From assembly GCF_900188455.1 (NCBI RefSeq), contig NZ_FZOL01000005.1, forward strand, positions 1 to 64,000: 64,000 nucleotides of DNA, read 5' to 3'. This stretch comes from Pseudomonas japonica (GTDB lineage Bacteria; Pseudomonadota; Gammaproteobacteria; Pseudomonadales; Pseudomonadaceae). Shown here in pieces: positions 42,400 through 51,335 of the stretch. A model generated the notes under the pieces. That model saw nothing but the letters and a program-made list of their open reading frames with translations. It searched no databases and was not told the DNA's origin. Position 1 is the stretch's first letter, and each line of letters begins with the position of its first letter. The position numbers and the translations under genes are program-made.

Positions 42400-42744
42400 A
42401 TGGTCGAGAATGTTGTGAATAGTACCTGTGTGTTACCTAAAACTAGTATTCGGGCGGAGCAAGGCTCACTTCAGAAACTGGCGAAGATGAATCTTGAGAA
42501 CCCTCGCGCTGCGAGTTTGATGCTAATCTTGATGGCGAGAATGAATAGCAAGCAAGCCTTGTCGATCAGTCAGTCAGATCTGGCAAGTCTATGTAAGTGC
42601 TCGCTGAATACGGTGAAGCGCGCAATTAGTTATCTTGTCGAGAGAGGTTGGGTGAGAACCGAAAGCGGAATTGTAGGTGGCGCGCTGACTTATTTCGTCA
42701 GCCCTGCTGTTGCTCGGCCAGGGAAGGTCCGCAGTACGGGTTAG
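42400..42744 (+). CDS. Winged-helix protein, RepL-like
   Basis: 114 residues (ATG 42400 after GAGG; ATG 42376 also possible). The HTH segment ALSISQSDLASLCKCSLNTV and KRAISYLVERGWVRTE resembles plasmid RepL-type or phage replication winged helices. Immediately downstream lies a 580-bp hairpin-rich non-coding region, then a helicase-like gene in opposite orientation, which supports a replication or copy-control role. It may instead be a simple transcription regulator. Confidence 0.55.
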   Translation: MVENVVNSTCVLPKTSIRAEQGSLQKLAKMNLENPRAASLMLILMARMNSKQALSISQSDLASLCKCSLNTVKRAISYLVERGWVRTESGIVGGALTYFVSPAVARPGKVRSTG

Positions 42745-43324
42745 TGCCGCATTTGAGTAAGATGGGGCAGAACAAGATAGCCTGCTGCCCGTCATCAACT
42801 GAAAAGTTTCTGTAGTGCCTTGGCACGTGGTGCTATGTTTTGGCGTTCCGCCACGGACTAATAGTCTCCGTGCTCTCCTATGCAGTTAAAGGCAGAAATC
42901 AAGAGGAGGATGGGGCTGTACGCCCTTCTCTTCCACTAAGACTGTAGAATTGACACATGTGCCTTGAAGCACGGGTAATATTCGTGACGGGACGTCACGC
43001 ACTCTCTCTTCTATGCCTTCGGCATGGTTGGATATGAAGTGGGGGCAGAGGCGAAAGCCCCCAGATATTCTATTTTTAACTGTAGGGTTATTTTGTAACG
43101 TACCGTTACAGGTTGACTCTGCAGGGGATAACTTTCAGGTCAATATCCAGGGGGCTTTCTGTTCATCTCTTTCCCTGAATAGATAGAGTTAATTTCGTGC
43201 CTTGGGGCACAGTTTTATCTCGGTGACTTCACGTCATATAATTCTAGATTTCATCTGCATGGGATGTTGTCTGATAGAGGAAAAAACCTCTTAAAGAATC
43301 TTTAAGGGGAAATTTCCAGTTGAT
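42745..43324. other. Hairpin-rich origin-like region
   Basis: Three copies of GTGCCTTG-n0-2-GCAC (42815-42826, 42959-42972, 43197-43210). The second and third are each followed 10-11 bases later by a GTGAC..GTCA palindrome (42983-42999 and 43222-43236); the first is followed by TGGCG-TTC-CGCCA. Further hairpins: ATGCC/GGCAT (43013-43025), GGGGGC/GCCCCC with T-rich tail (43041-43062), GTAACG-TAC-CGTTAC (43095-43109), AGAGG/CCTCT (43276-43291). It contains no gene. A replication origin is the leading interpretation. Confidence 0.6.
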
Positions 43325-44806
43325 CTAATTTGTCAACTGTCGGTGAGGGCGGAGCCAGCTATTCACCGTTCTTGTTGTTTTTCCAATTTCTTTGGCGATC
43401 TGCTCAGTACTGTAGTTTTGATCCCATAGGCTAATGGCTTTTTGCTTGGCGTTCTCTCTCTTTGTTCTAGATGCAGACTCTGGTGCTATGTAATCTTCAG
43501 AGAGGGCTTCGTTGATATTACAGTTTCCTATTTTTTCTGCAAGAAAGTTTGCAATATCAAGGTCTTGAACGAATAGCAAAATATTGGATAGGCTTGTTCT
43601 GGATCTCAGGGCGGTTCTGCAAACAGATTGAAGGGTTGACTCGTAGAATCGCTCGTACTTCACTGCGTCCCTGACTTGGCTGGAGGTTACTGGGCTCTCG
43701 GTAGAGAGTAGTTCTGCAAGTGTACTCAAACTCCTGCCTTCAATTGGGGTGATGTTTCCGTGCTGTAGGCAAATGGCAATGTTGTATTCGGAATACTCGT
43801 TGATGCCTCTGCTATCGATAGGGATAAATTTTATATTGCTAAAGTCTTGGCTTGGCGGAACTGGTAGTTCGGGTTTGCACCACTGATGTGCCACCAGAAT
43901 CGCTTTCCTGTTTCCGATGATTCTAAATACATCGACTTTCAGCCAGGCATCTAGCAAGCAATTTTCTTGATAGTCTGGGTAAAGCTTACCTGCCTTCATA
44001 AGTGCTGCACTTTTTGAGTAAGACCTGTTCCTGAAGAAAGGGTGAATTTCAACGTTATTCCCATATCCCGAAAAATCTATGTTTGTTTCGATGGGAAGAA
44101 TGCGCCATCCTGCACCTATCAGGGTGACTCCAAGAAGCGTCTTCTCTACTTCAGCCCCCATGACCACCGCCTCCAGTGCTGCTTCGAATGCGGGGATGTA
44201 ATGTTTGATCCCGATTATTCTGATGGTCCGCTGCATCTTAGAGTCGAGTTCTTCGACTTCAATAACATACCTGCAATCAAGTAGCGCCTTGAGAATGCTA
44301 CGTGCAGCTGCTGTAAAAGTTGAATCGTCTCCGTTGGCCAGCCCTTCAATTAGCGTGCGGCAATCGTCTCTCGCATTTACTCTGTTCTTTCCACCTACTT
44401 TGGTCACATAGGTTAGGCTGCCAAACGCTTTACGGTAGGAGAGGTCGCTAAATTTGTGTGTTGAACAATCCCAGGTTGCCGGGACCTCATCTACGTATAG
44501 TCGCCATCCATGTAGGGTCTCAGGGTTGATCCGCCTCAGTGACTCGTGAGTACAGATGAGGATCCGGTGTGTGCGGTTGAGAAGGCTTTCCTCTAGACAC
44601 TGCACGACAGAACCTTCTACGGTACTGCTATCGATGGCATTGAAATCCATCTTCAGATCCTGCATTCGGTTTTGCACTTCTGCTGAAAGAATCTTGGTTG
44701 GAAATACAAGTACAGAGTATTGATCGTGTAGCTTGGTGAGATGGTTAATTAGCCAGAATGTTTTTCCTGCTCCTGGCGGTGCAATTACTGTGTAAATGAC
44801 TCTCAT
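43325..44806 (-). CDS. Helicase-like P-loop ATPase with C-terminal HTH
   Basis: 493 residues, AT-rich codon use. Walker A is APPGAGKTFW (9-18) and a DEAH-like Walker B is LYVDEVPATWD (near 126-136), giving SF2-type helicase character; later motifs are not clear. The C-terminal 50 residues form a helix-turn-helix (KAISLWDQNYSTEQIAKEIG, KTTRTVNSWL). Similar proteins occur in plasmids and phage-like elements. Position beside the origin-like region suggests a role in element replication. Confidence 0.7.
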   Translation of the reverse strand: MRVIYTVIAPPGAGKTFWLINHLTKLHDQYSVLVFPTKILSAEVQNRMQDLKMDFNAIDSSTVEGSVVQCLEESLLNRTHRILICTHESLRRINPETLHGWRLYVDEVPATWDCSTHKFSDLSYRKAFGSLTYVTKVGGKNRVNARDDCRTLIEGLANGDDSTFTAAARSILKALLDCRYVIEVEELDSKMQRTIRIIGIKHYIPAFEAALEAVVMGAEVEKTLLGVTLIGAGWRILPIETNIDFSGYGNNVEIHPFFRNRSYSKSAALMKAGKLYPDYQENCLLDAWLKVDVFRIIGNRKAILVAHQWCKPELPVPPSQDFSNIKFIPIDSRGINEYSEYNIAICLQHGNITPIEGRSLSTLAELLSTESPVTSSQVRDAVKYERFYESTLQSVCRTALRSRTSLSNILLFVQDLDIANFLAEKIGNCNINEALSEDYIAPESASRTKRENAKQKAISLWDQNYSTEQIAKEIGKTTRTVNSWLRPHRQLTN

Positions 44807-44872
44807 AGATGGTTCGGCTTTTAAGTTATTAGATGCTAACGGTGTAAACTGATTTCAGGGTGGCACGATGCA

Positions 44873-44931
44873 CTGCCAGAGCTTTGAGTCTCTGCTTGAA
44901 AGTATGTGAAAGCTCAAGGACGCTCTGGCAG
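44873..44931. repeat. 59-base hairpin upstream of helicase-like gene
   Basis: CTGCCAGAGC (44873-44882) and GCTCTGGCAG (44922-44931) are perfect inverted repeats, with inner TTGAG/CTCAA extending the pairing. It lies between two minus-strand genes and has no T-run, so a structured leader or protein site is more likely than a terminator. Confidence 0.6.
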
Positions 44932-44989
44932 TTTCTGAAGCTAGGGTTGGCGATCAATCAAGGTTTGCTGATCGTAGTGTAGGATGATA

Positions 44990-45412
44990 TTAATCCTCAT
45001 TTAAGAGGTTTTCTTTTTCTTGGTTTACCTGCTCCCGCAATTTGGTTGCCCGGTCTTTACGATAGTATAGGAGGGATGTTAGCGTTGGCGTGAGACTAGG
45101 GTATTGAATGGTGAATAGTTTAAGGAATACTACGTCGGAGTTTTCGGCAGCTACTGAAAAGTACTCTTCATGGTCATCGTGATCATATGTTACGCCTCTT
45201 ATCTCCCCGCTGGGTGTAATTTGCAGGTAATAAGACGGACGAGTGGAAAAGTCATCCGGGTCGTAATTGTCTGGTTCAAATAGGTCAATGTTAATTATTG
45301 TGGCCCACTCAACTGTAGCTAGCTCTCCATGTTCAGGGTTGATGAATGGTAGGTTGTCATAAATGAAGTGGTCTTTGTGGTTTTCTGTGGGGAATGGCGT
45401 TTTATTTGTCAT
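44990..45412 (-). CDS. Unknown acidic protein, paralogue of the 45628 gene
   Basis: 140 residues, acidic, no recognised family. Core SYYLQITPSGEIRGVTYDHD, then FSVAAENSDVVFLKLFTIQY and LLYYRKDRATKLREQ, aligns with the next gene on this strand. The start follows a short AT-rich leader. No membrane or signal segments. AT-rich codon use marks it as island cargo. Function unknown. Confidence 0.6.
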   Translation of the reverse strand: MTNKTPFPTENHKDHFIYDNLPFINPEHGELATVEWATIINIDLFEPDNYDPDDFSTRPSYYLQITPSGEIRGVTYDHDDHEEYFSVAAENSDVVFLKLFTIQYPSLTPTLTSLLYYRKDRATKLREQVNQEKENLLNED

Positions 45413-45627
45413 AAGGTAACACCTGTCAAGTTTTTACAATGCTTCGTGCCCGTGCTCGTGCCCGTGCTTGAAAGTGGGAGAGGTTAATGGTTGTTATCAA
45501 GGGGGCGGCAATTCAGTAAGTGCGTATATGTCCGGGAGTGCTGATCAATCAGAAAGGCCTTGGGTCTGCCATACTTACGAAAGTGCAAATGAACGCATGC
45601 TCTTGGTTGTCGTGCGTCCAAAGAAAA

Positions 45628-46044
45628 TTAGGGAAAGTTTCTCAGTCGTTCAATCTTGGCCATGTGCTCGCGACGCTTTCTCTTTGGGTGACTTTGCTTG
45701 ATCTCAAAAAGGGCTTGTCGAGCTTTGTGATATGCCCGATAGGTCTCAAGCTGCCAGTAATATGGGTTGGAGTCCGGCCAGTTGATCTGGAATTGCACAA
45801 TGAAATCACATTCGGTGTCGCTCGCTGCTACGCAGTGCTGTCCCACTTGAATAGAAGGCTCATAGGTGAATCCAGTAATTTCCATTTCGGTCGTCATCAG
45901 GAAATACATTTGATGGGGCTTGTAAGGCTCAGCCTCTGTAGCGATTCCACAGTAAGGCGAGCGGAATGCGGTGAGAATCGCTGCTAACTTTTCTGGATTA
46001 CAGATATTGCAGGTGTTGCTGCTGGGGTGCTTTGTACTGTTCAT
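45628..46044 (-). CDS. Unknown protein, paralogue of the 44990 gene
   Basis: 138 residues. An N-terminal CNICNPEKL motif carries two Cys. The middle MYFLMTTEMEITGFTYEP, CVAASDTECDFIVQFQINW and YRAYHKARQALFEIK follow the same order as the paralogue at 44990. The C-terminus is basic (HPKRKRREHMAKIERLRNF), which may bind nucleic acid. No known family is recognised. Confidence 0.6.
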   Translation of the reverse strand: MNSTKHPSSNTCNICNPEKLAAILTAFRSPYCGIATEAEPYKPHQMYFLMTTEMEITGFTYEPSIQVGQHCVAASDTECDFIVQFQINWPDSNPYYWQLETYRAYHKARQALFEIKQSHPKRKRREHMAKIERLRNFP

Positions 46045-46573
46045 GGTCTTTAAAATGTCAATAATTTGAATGAGTTGGTCTTCCGATATGGCTAAGGCTA
46101 GTTATCGTTAGGGTGCGGATTGTTTGTGAAATATATGGTCTTTAAGAGTGTGGGCGATGGGGTTGTGGCTGTGGGGAGTAGTTCTCCTATGATGATTTAT
46201 TCGGGTGTTGATGTTTGTTCTGCAACGTCTCAGGTGTCTCTGCAGATGGCTGGGAGTTTCATGGGTTTATGGTTGTTTGTCAACGGAAGCAATTAACTTT
46301 TTGTGCGTATAAGTTTGGCTGAGTTGCTAATACTTGCTTACTTGCTTACTTGCTTACTTGCTTACTTGCTTACTTGCTTACTTGTGCAATTAATCAACCA
46401 AGCACCGGTCTACTCACCCGCTTACTCAAGCACGTACGCACCTGTTCACGTACCCAATGGTTCAAGCAATCAATTGAACCATGGCTTGTATAGGCAACCA
46501 TTCACTTGCCCGCGTGGGTGGGTACTTACCCATTTACCCATTTACCCATTTACCCATTTACCCATTTACCCAT
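46045..46573. other. Non-coding stretch with repeat arrays
   Basis: Bases 46045-46310 are T/G-rich and show no gene. Two short-period tandem arrays (46331-46384 and most of 46526-46583) and an inverted repeat ATGGTTCAA/TTGAACCAT (about 46458-46483) follow. Open reading through the arrays gives a repetitive, low-complexity product that is not credible. Confidence 0.6.
46331..46384. repeat. 8-bp tandem repeat array, TACTTGCT x 6.75
   Basis: 54 bases of uninterrupted TACTTGCT units, ending in CTTGTGCAA. Perfect units suggest recent slippage and probable length variation between isolates. It lies about 140 bases from a second 8-bp array of a different unit. Confidence 0.92.
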
Positions 46574-46583
46574 TTACCCATTT
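46526..46583. repeat. 8-bp tandem repeat array, TTACCCAT x 7.25
   Basis: 58 bases of perfect TTACCCAT units. It overlaps the 3' end of the integrase remnant on the minus strand. Same unit length as the array at 46331 but different sequence. Confidence 0.92.
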
Positions 46584-47185
46584 GTATATACAGGTCTATG
46601 TGTATCTGTATCGCTAGTGATTGTTTCCGTTTTTTCAGTGACAGCGGGGGCGAGCAAGTGGATGTGACGCAGAGCATCCGCCATCGCCTTGAGCGGGCTA
46701 CGGCTGCCGTAGATGCTGAACGTGACTGCTCCATCCTCGTGCCCGGCTATCCGCTTGATGAGCGAGCCCTGCACCCCGGCATCCCCTAGGTCGTCGATGA
46801 GCGTGTGGCGGAAGCTGTGGAATGTCTTCCTCGGGTCTGTGATGCCCAGGCGAGTTTTGTAGTGACCGAACCACTTCGACGGTGCGTGGCCCAGCTTTCC
46901 CCGGACGGCCTCCAGTTCGGGGAAAAGGCGATCAGCCCCAGTTGCTCTGGCAGACTCGACGTGTTCCAGCAGGCCCAGGTCAATCAGGACAGGATGCAGG
47001 GGGAGTATTCGGCGGCTGCTGGGTTCTTCAGGTTCTGGCCCTACCGGCTATCGTCAATGCGGATGCAGTGGATGTCCTGTTGCATGATGAGGTCGTCTAG
47101 CCTGAGCCCACCACTCCGGTGGGTCTTGTATGAACTGGCAACAGCGTCGCTGCCGGGGCTTGCGAGCCTCACCGCGTAACCGCCT
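46574..47185 (-). pseudogene. Degenerate tyrosine integrase, C-terminal half
   Basis: Minus-strand translation across frames recovers GLRLDDLI, RIDDSR, a TAG stop, GQNLKNPAAAEYSP, then after a frameshift near 47005 LHPVLIDLGLLEHVESARA, LGITDPRKTFHSFRHTLIDD and RIAGHEDGAVTFSIYGS. The Arg-box His-x-x-Arg (HSFRH), AGHEDG and catalytic Tyr (IYGS) identify a tyrosine recombinase. The stop and frameshift inactivate it, and its N-terminal half is absent. It abuts the end of the intact integrase gene. Confidence 0.82.
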
Positions 47186-47188
47186 TCT

Positions 47189-48478
47189 TTAGATTGTGGG
47201 TAGCAGCCCAGCCGCTCTCGCGATACTCGGCAGCTTCTGGATCTCTGAGCCCATTCGAGGCAGCGGGTTTATTCCGTAGCCGTCGCCAACGTGTCCCGAA
47301 GCATGCCCAGTGATCCAGTCGCTGACTTCCTTCGGTATTCCGTGCTCCCTAGCTAGAGTCTTGAAGCTGTGCCGGAAGGCATGAAGTGGATTGCGCCCTT
47401 CCCGGTACACACCGCAGCGTTGTGTGATGGGACGCCAGGACTTGGAGACGATGCCTGCAAACCCGTCCGAGACTTTCAGCAACTGGGGGAACACTCTGGA
47501 GTCTGACGGTCGTCCTTCTATTAGGGTTAGCAACCCGAGTGCGATCAAGTCGTTGTGAACCGGGATTTCACGGCGACTGCTGTCGGTTTTGACGGACTTG
47601 TCGGGCTGGTCGTCAATGATCCGGATGAACCATGATCCCTCCCCATGCTGATGAACATCGGCCACGTAAAGCTGGGCCAGTTCTTCGCGGCGAGCGCCCG
47701 TATAGGCCGCTATCAATGGAATCCAGAACACGGCGTTGCCAGGACGACCCTCTGCATATCTCAACCGCTGAAATTCTTCATGGCTGAACAGTGCAACTAG
47801 CTCGTTCCAAGCGTATCCGCGATTGTCGTCCAGACGGCGTTTCTGCTTACCGGTGCCGAGGCGCTTGTGGATACGAGAGGCAATGACAGGGTTCGTCTCC
47901 ATCAGACCAGAATCCACCGAGAACGCCAGAACCGATGACAGTCGGGCCAATAGCAGCCGGGTGGACGAGATCGCTAGGGGCTTTACGGCAGTGTCTTGAG
48001 GCTGGATGAGGTTGGCGGCGAAAGCGTGGATGTCGGAAGGCTGGATTGTGGCTATGGGGGCATCACCCATGTCTTTGATGAACCGATTGACGGCGCGGCT
48101 GTAGTCCACGGCATGTCGTCGAGAAACATATTCGGATCTGCCCGACAACGACACGGACTGGACGTAGCGATCAAGCGCTTCTGACAGCTTTATATGGGCG
48201 CCTGGGGCGGTTTGTGCCGACTGCATGGGTAAGCTAGGCGCCAGCATCGGCGGCTCAGCAAGGACGGTATAGCGTCCTTTACGGGCATCGGTGAACAGCC
48301 GTTCAGACTCGACATAGGCGACGGCAAACGCTGCCTTGGCTTGGTGATGATTCCGGGTATTGAGGGAACGGCGAATCTCTGTCTTGCCGATGATTGCCCG
48401 AAGGTCATCCGGCACCCTGCGTCGTAGGTAGTAGATCCCCGAATCAGGATGCCGGAATGGTTGTGCTATCAGTGCCAT
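47189..48478 (-). CDS. Tyrosine-family site-specific integrase of the island
   Basis: 429 residues. N-terminal DUF6538-like arm/DNA-binding region (IYYLRRRVPDDLRAIIGKTE), core-binding domain (about 95-215) and catalytic domain with Arg in AYTGARREELAQL, HAFRHSFKTL (His-x-x-Arg), TGHASGH and Tyr in DGYGIN. All catalytic residues appear intact. It lies 98 bp from the restored cysZ gene, adjacent to the right attachment repeat, consistent with integration into cysZ. Confidence 0.92.
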   Translation of the reverse strand: MALIAQPFRHPDSGIYYLRRRVPDDLRAIIGKTEIRRSLNTRNHHQAKAAFAVAYVESERLFTDARKGRYTVLAEPPMLAPSLPMQSAQTAPGAHIKLSEALDRYVQSVSLSGRSEYVSRRHAVDYSRAVNRFIKDMGDAPIATIQPSDIHAFAANLIQPQDTAVKPLAISSTRLLLARLSSVLAFSVDSGLMETNPVIASRIHKRLGTGKQKRRLDDNRGYAWNELVALFSHEEFQRLRYAEGRPGNAVFWIPLIAAYTGARREELAQLYVADVHQHGEGSWFIRIIDDQPDKSVKTDSSRREIPVHNDLIALGLLTLIEGRPSDSRVFPQLLKVSDGFAGIVSKSWRPITQRCGVYREGRNPLHAFRHSFKTLAREHGIPKEVSDWITGHASGHVGDGYGINPLPRMGSEIQKLPSIARAAGLLPTI

Positions 48479-48506
48479 GTGTACCAGCCTTGTGTATCAG
48501 TTGGCT

Positions 48507-48524
48507 GGGAAAGGGCGTTGATTT
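48507..48524. repeat. Island-end inverted repeat, right copy
   Basis: GGGAAAGGGCGTTGATTT is the exact reverse complement of AAATCAACGCCCTTTCCC at 32377-32394. It lies between the integrase start and the right attachment repeat, a typical place for integrase arm-type sites. Confidence 0.75.
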
Positions 48525-48576
48525 CGTGGTCTGACAGTGTCGCCGTCGGGTCGAATAGCTACCCTCAGGCCTCTCG

Positions 48577-49320
48577 CTACCGGATGCTGGTTTCGCCTTT
48601 CTCCCGCACCCAGAACAACGTCGCCCCGGCGACGGCCGCCGGCATCATCAGGATGTTGACGAAAGGCACCAGCAGCGCGACGTAGGTGATGCCGCCAAAG
48701 CCCAGCGACTGCCAGCGCTTCTGCCGCAGCCAGGCGAGCATGTCCTGCCAGCTCATCTTGTTGTTGTCCGCCGGGTAGTCGATGTACTGGATCGCCATCA
48801 TCCAGATACCGAACAGCAGCCAGAGCGGTGCGGCGACGACGTTCACCACCGGGATCAGCGACAGGATGAACAACCCCAGCGCCCGCGGCGCGAAGTAGCC
48901 GAGCTTGCGCAATTCGCGAGCGAAGGTGCGCGGCACCATGGCCATCAGCTCACCCCAGCTGAACGGCGGGAAGTCGTCCTTGCCGCGCACCACCACCTCC
49001 ACCTTTTCCGAAAGGAAGCCGTTGAACGGCGCGGCGATGACATTGGCCAGCATCGTGAAGCTGAAGAACACCATCAAGGCCACCAGCACCACGAACAGCG
49101 GCCAGAGGACGTAGGTGAGAAAGCTCAGCCAGTCGGGCAGGGTCGGCATCAGTGCATCGACCCACAGGGCGAACTGATGCCCGGCAAGGTAGACCAGGCC
49201 GACGAACAGCAGCAGGTTGATTGCCAGGGGCAGCAGCACGAACAGGCGCAGCCCGGGACTGAGGACCAGCTTCAGGCCTTCGCGCAGGTATTGCGGGCCG
49301 GATAGTACAGGGGCTTGCAT
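48577..49320 (-). CDS. cysZ: Sulfate transporter CysZ, restored by island-encoded 3' end
   Basis: 247 residues, EI24/CysZ family sulfate importer of the inner membrane, with hydrophobic segments such as [20 protein letters not shown] and [18 protein letters not shown] and the conserved [15 protein letters not shown]. The last 61 codons up to GTCGATGTAC (minus-strand reading) lie in the island attachment repeat, so the C-terminus is supplied by the island: [11 protein letters not shown] instead of the original WVREREGR preserved at 32141. The gene reads through the junction without interruption and should be functional. Confidence 0.92.
   Translation of the reverse strand: MQAPVLSGPQYLREGLKLVLSPGLRLFVLLPLAINLLLFVGLVYLAGHQFALWVDALMPTLPDWLSFLTYVLWPLFVVLVALMVFFSFTMLANVIAAPFNGFLSEKVEVVVRGKDDFPPFSWGELMAMVPRTFARELRKLGYFAPRALGLFILSLIPVVNVVAAPLWLLFGIWMMAIQYIDYPADNNKMSWQDMLAWLRQKRWQSLGFGGITYVALLVPFVNILMMPAAVAGATLFWVREKGETSIR
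48605..48787. repeat. Island attachment repeat, right copy (183 bp)
   Basis: Direct repeat of 32160-32342, lying in the 3' part of cysZ. It forms the right boundary of the island. Divergence between the copies shows that the island brought its own version of the gene end. Confidence 0.85.
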
Positions 49321-49579
49321 AAGGAGCTCCGGGGGATGGAAAACGCGCCGACCTTACCGAGTTTGCTGGCGCGACGAAAGCCGCTCGGGGGCAGCGAAAC
49401 GGTGTGTAACAAATACGCCTGGCGGCCACTCATAGGCAAAGATCTGAACAATCACGGGCTGTATAGAGCCGGTCTATGAGGTGGATTGTTTAAGGATATT
49501 TCCTTAATCTCTGGCCCCTCGCTACAGTGCGCACATTCTTTTTCAACGCCTTCGAATCCACGGTTCTCAAGGAGTTCCC

Positions 49580-50179
49580 ATGAGTATTCTGGTCAACAAG
49601 CAAGCCCCTGATTTCGATGCGGCGGCGGTCCTGGGCGACGGCTCGATCGTCGACAGCTTCAAGCTCTCCTCGCTGCGCGGCAAATATGTCGTGCTGTTCT
49701 TCTGGCCGCTGGACTTCACCTTTGTCTGTCCGTCGGAAATCATCGCCCACAACAACCGCATGTCGCGCTTCCGCGAACTGGGTGTGGAAGTGGTCGGCGT
49801 CTCCATCGATTCGCAGTTCACCCACCACGCCTGGCGCAGCACGCCGGTGGAGAAGGGTGGCATCGGCGCGGTCGAGTTCACCATGGTCGCCGACGTCAAG
49901 CACGAGATCACCCGCGCCTATGGCGTCGAGCACGATGACGGCGTGGCATTGCGCGCTTCGTTCCTGATCGACCAGCAAGGCGTGGTGCAGCACCAGGTGG
50001 TGAACAACCTGCCGCTGGGTCGCGAAGTGGACGAAATGATCCGTCTGGTCGAAGCCTTGCAATTTACCGAGCAACATGGCGAAGTCTGCCCCGCCGGCTG
50101 GCGACCAGGCCAGAAAGGCATGAAGGCTGATGCCCAGGGCGTCGCCGATTACCTGGCGGAAAACGCCAAAAGCCTGTAA
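49580..50179 (+). CDS. 2-Cys peroxiredoxin (AhpC/Prx1 type)
   Basis: 199 residues. Peroxidatic Cys in DFTFVCPSEI and resolving Cys in HGEVCPAGW identify a typical 2-Cys peroxiredoxin reducing H2O2 and organic peroxides, probably with thioredoxin. GGAG precedes the ATG. The downstream thioredoxin reductase gene gives a functional link, although a terminator separates them. Confidence 0.92.
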   Translation: MSILVNKQAPDFDAAAVLGDGSIVDSFKLSSLRGKYVVLFFWPLDFTFVCPSEIIAHNNRMSRFRELGVEVVGVSIDSQFTHHAWRSTPVEKGGIGAVEFTMVADVKHEITRAYGVEHDDGVALRASFLIDQQGVVQHQVVNNLPLGREVDEMIRLVEALQFTEQHGEVCPAGWRPGQKGMKADAQGVADYLAENAKSL

Positions 50180-50200
50180 GGCCTCGCTGCAACGGTTTTC

Positions 50201-50248
50201 AGAACCCGCAGCCACAGGCCTTCCCCAAGGCCTTGCGGGTTCTTTTTT
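50201..50248 (+). terminator. Rho-independent terminator after the peroxiredoxin gene
   Basis: AGAACCCGCA (50201-50210) pairs with TGCGGGTTCT (50234-50243), with an inner AGGCCTT/AAGGCCT stem, followed by a run of T. Confidence 0.88.
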
Positions 50249-50250
50249 AA

Positions 50251-51276
<1,026 letters not shown>

Positions 51277-51280
51277 TCGA

Positions 51281-51319
51281 AAAAACCGCGAAGGGCCGGC
51301 CAGGCCCTTCGCGGTTTTT
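51281..51319. terminator. Bidirectional terminator between trxB and permease gene
   Basis: A 17-bp perfect stem, AAAAACCGCGAAGGGCC / GGCCCTTCGCGGTTTTT, with a 5-base loop GGCCA. A/T runs at both edges allow termination in both directions between convergent genes. Confidence 0.92.
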
Positions 51320-51335
51320 CATTTCACGCGGGTCT

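Noticed and set aside
46331..46583. CRISPR array
   Set aside because: Units are 8 bp and directly adjacent without spacers; no cas genes are present.
46303..46617. Open frame of 104 codons across the 8-bp repeat arrays
   Set aside because: The product is merely translated tandem repeats and has no ribosome-binding site or homology pattern.
48478..48800. tRNA gene as integration site
   Set aside because: No cloverleaf sequence at either boundary; the duplicated segment is coding DNA of cysZ.
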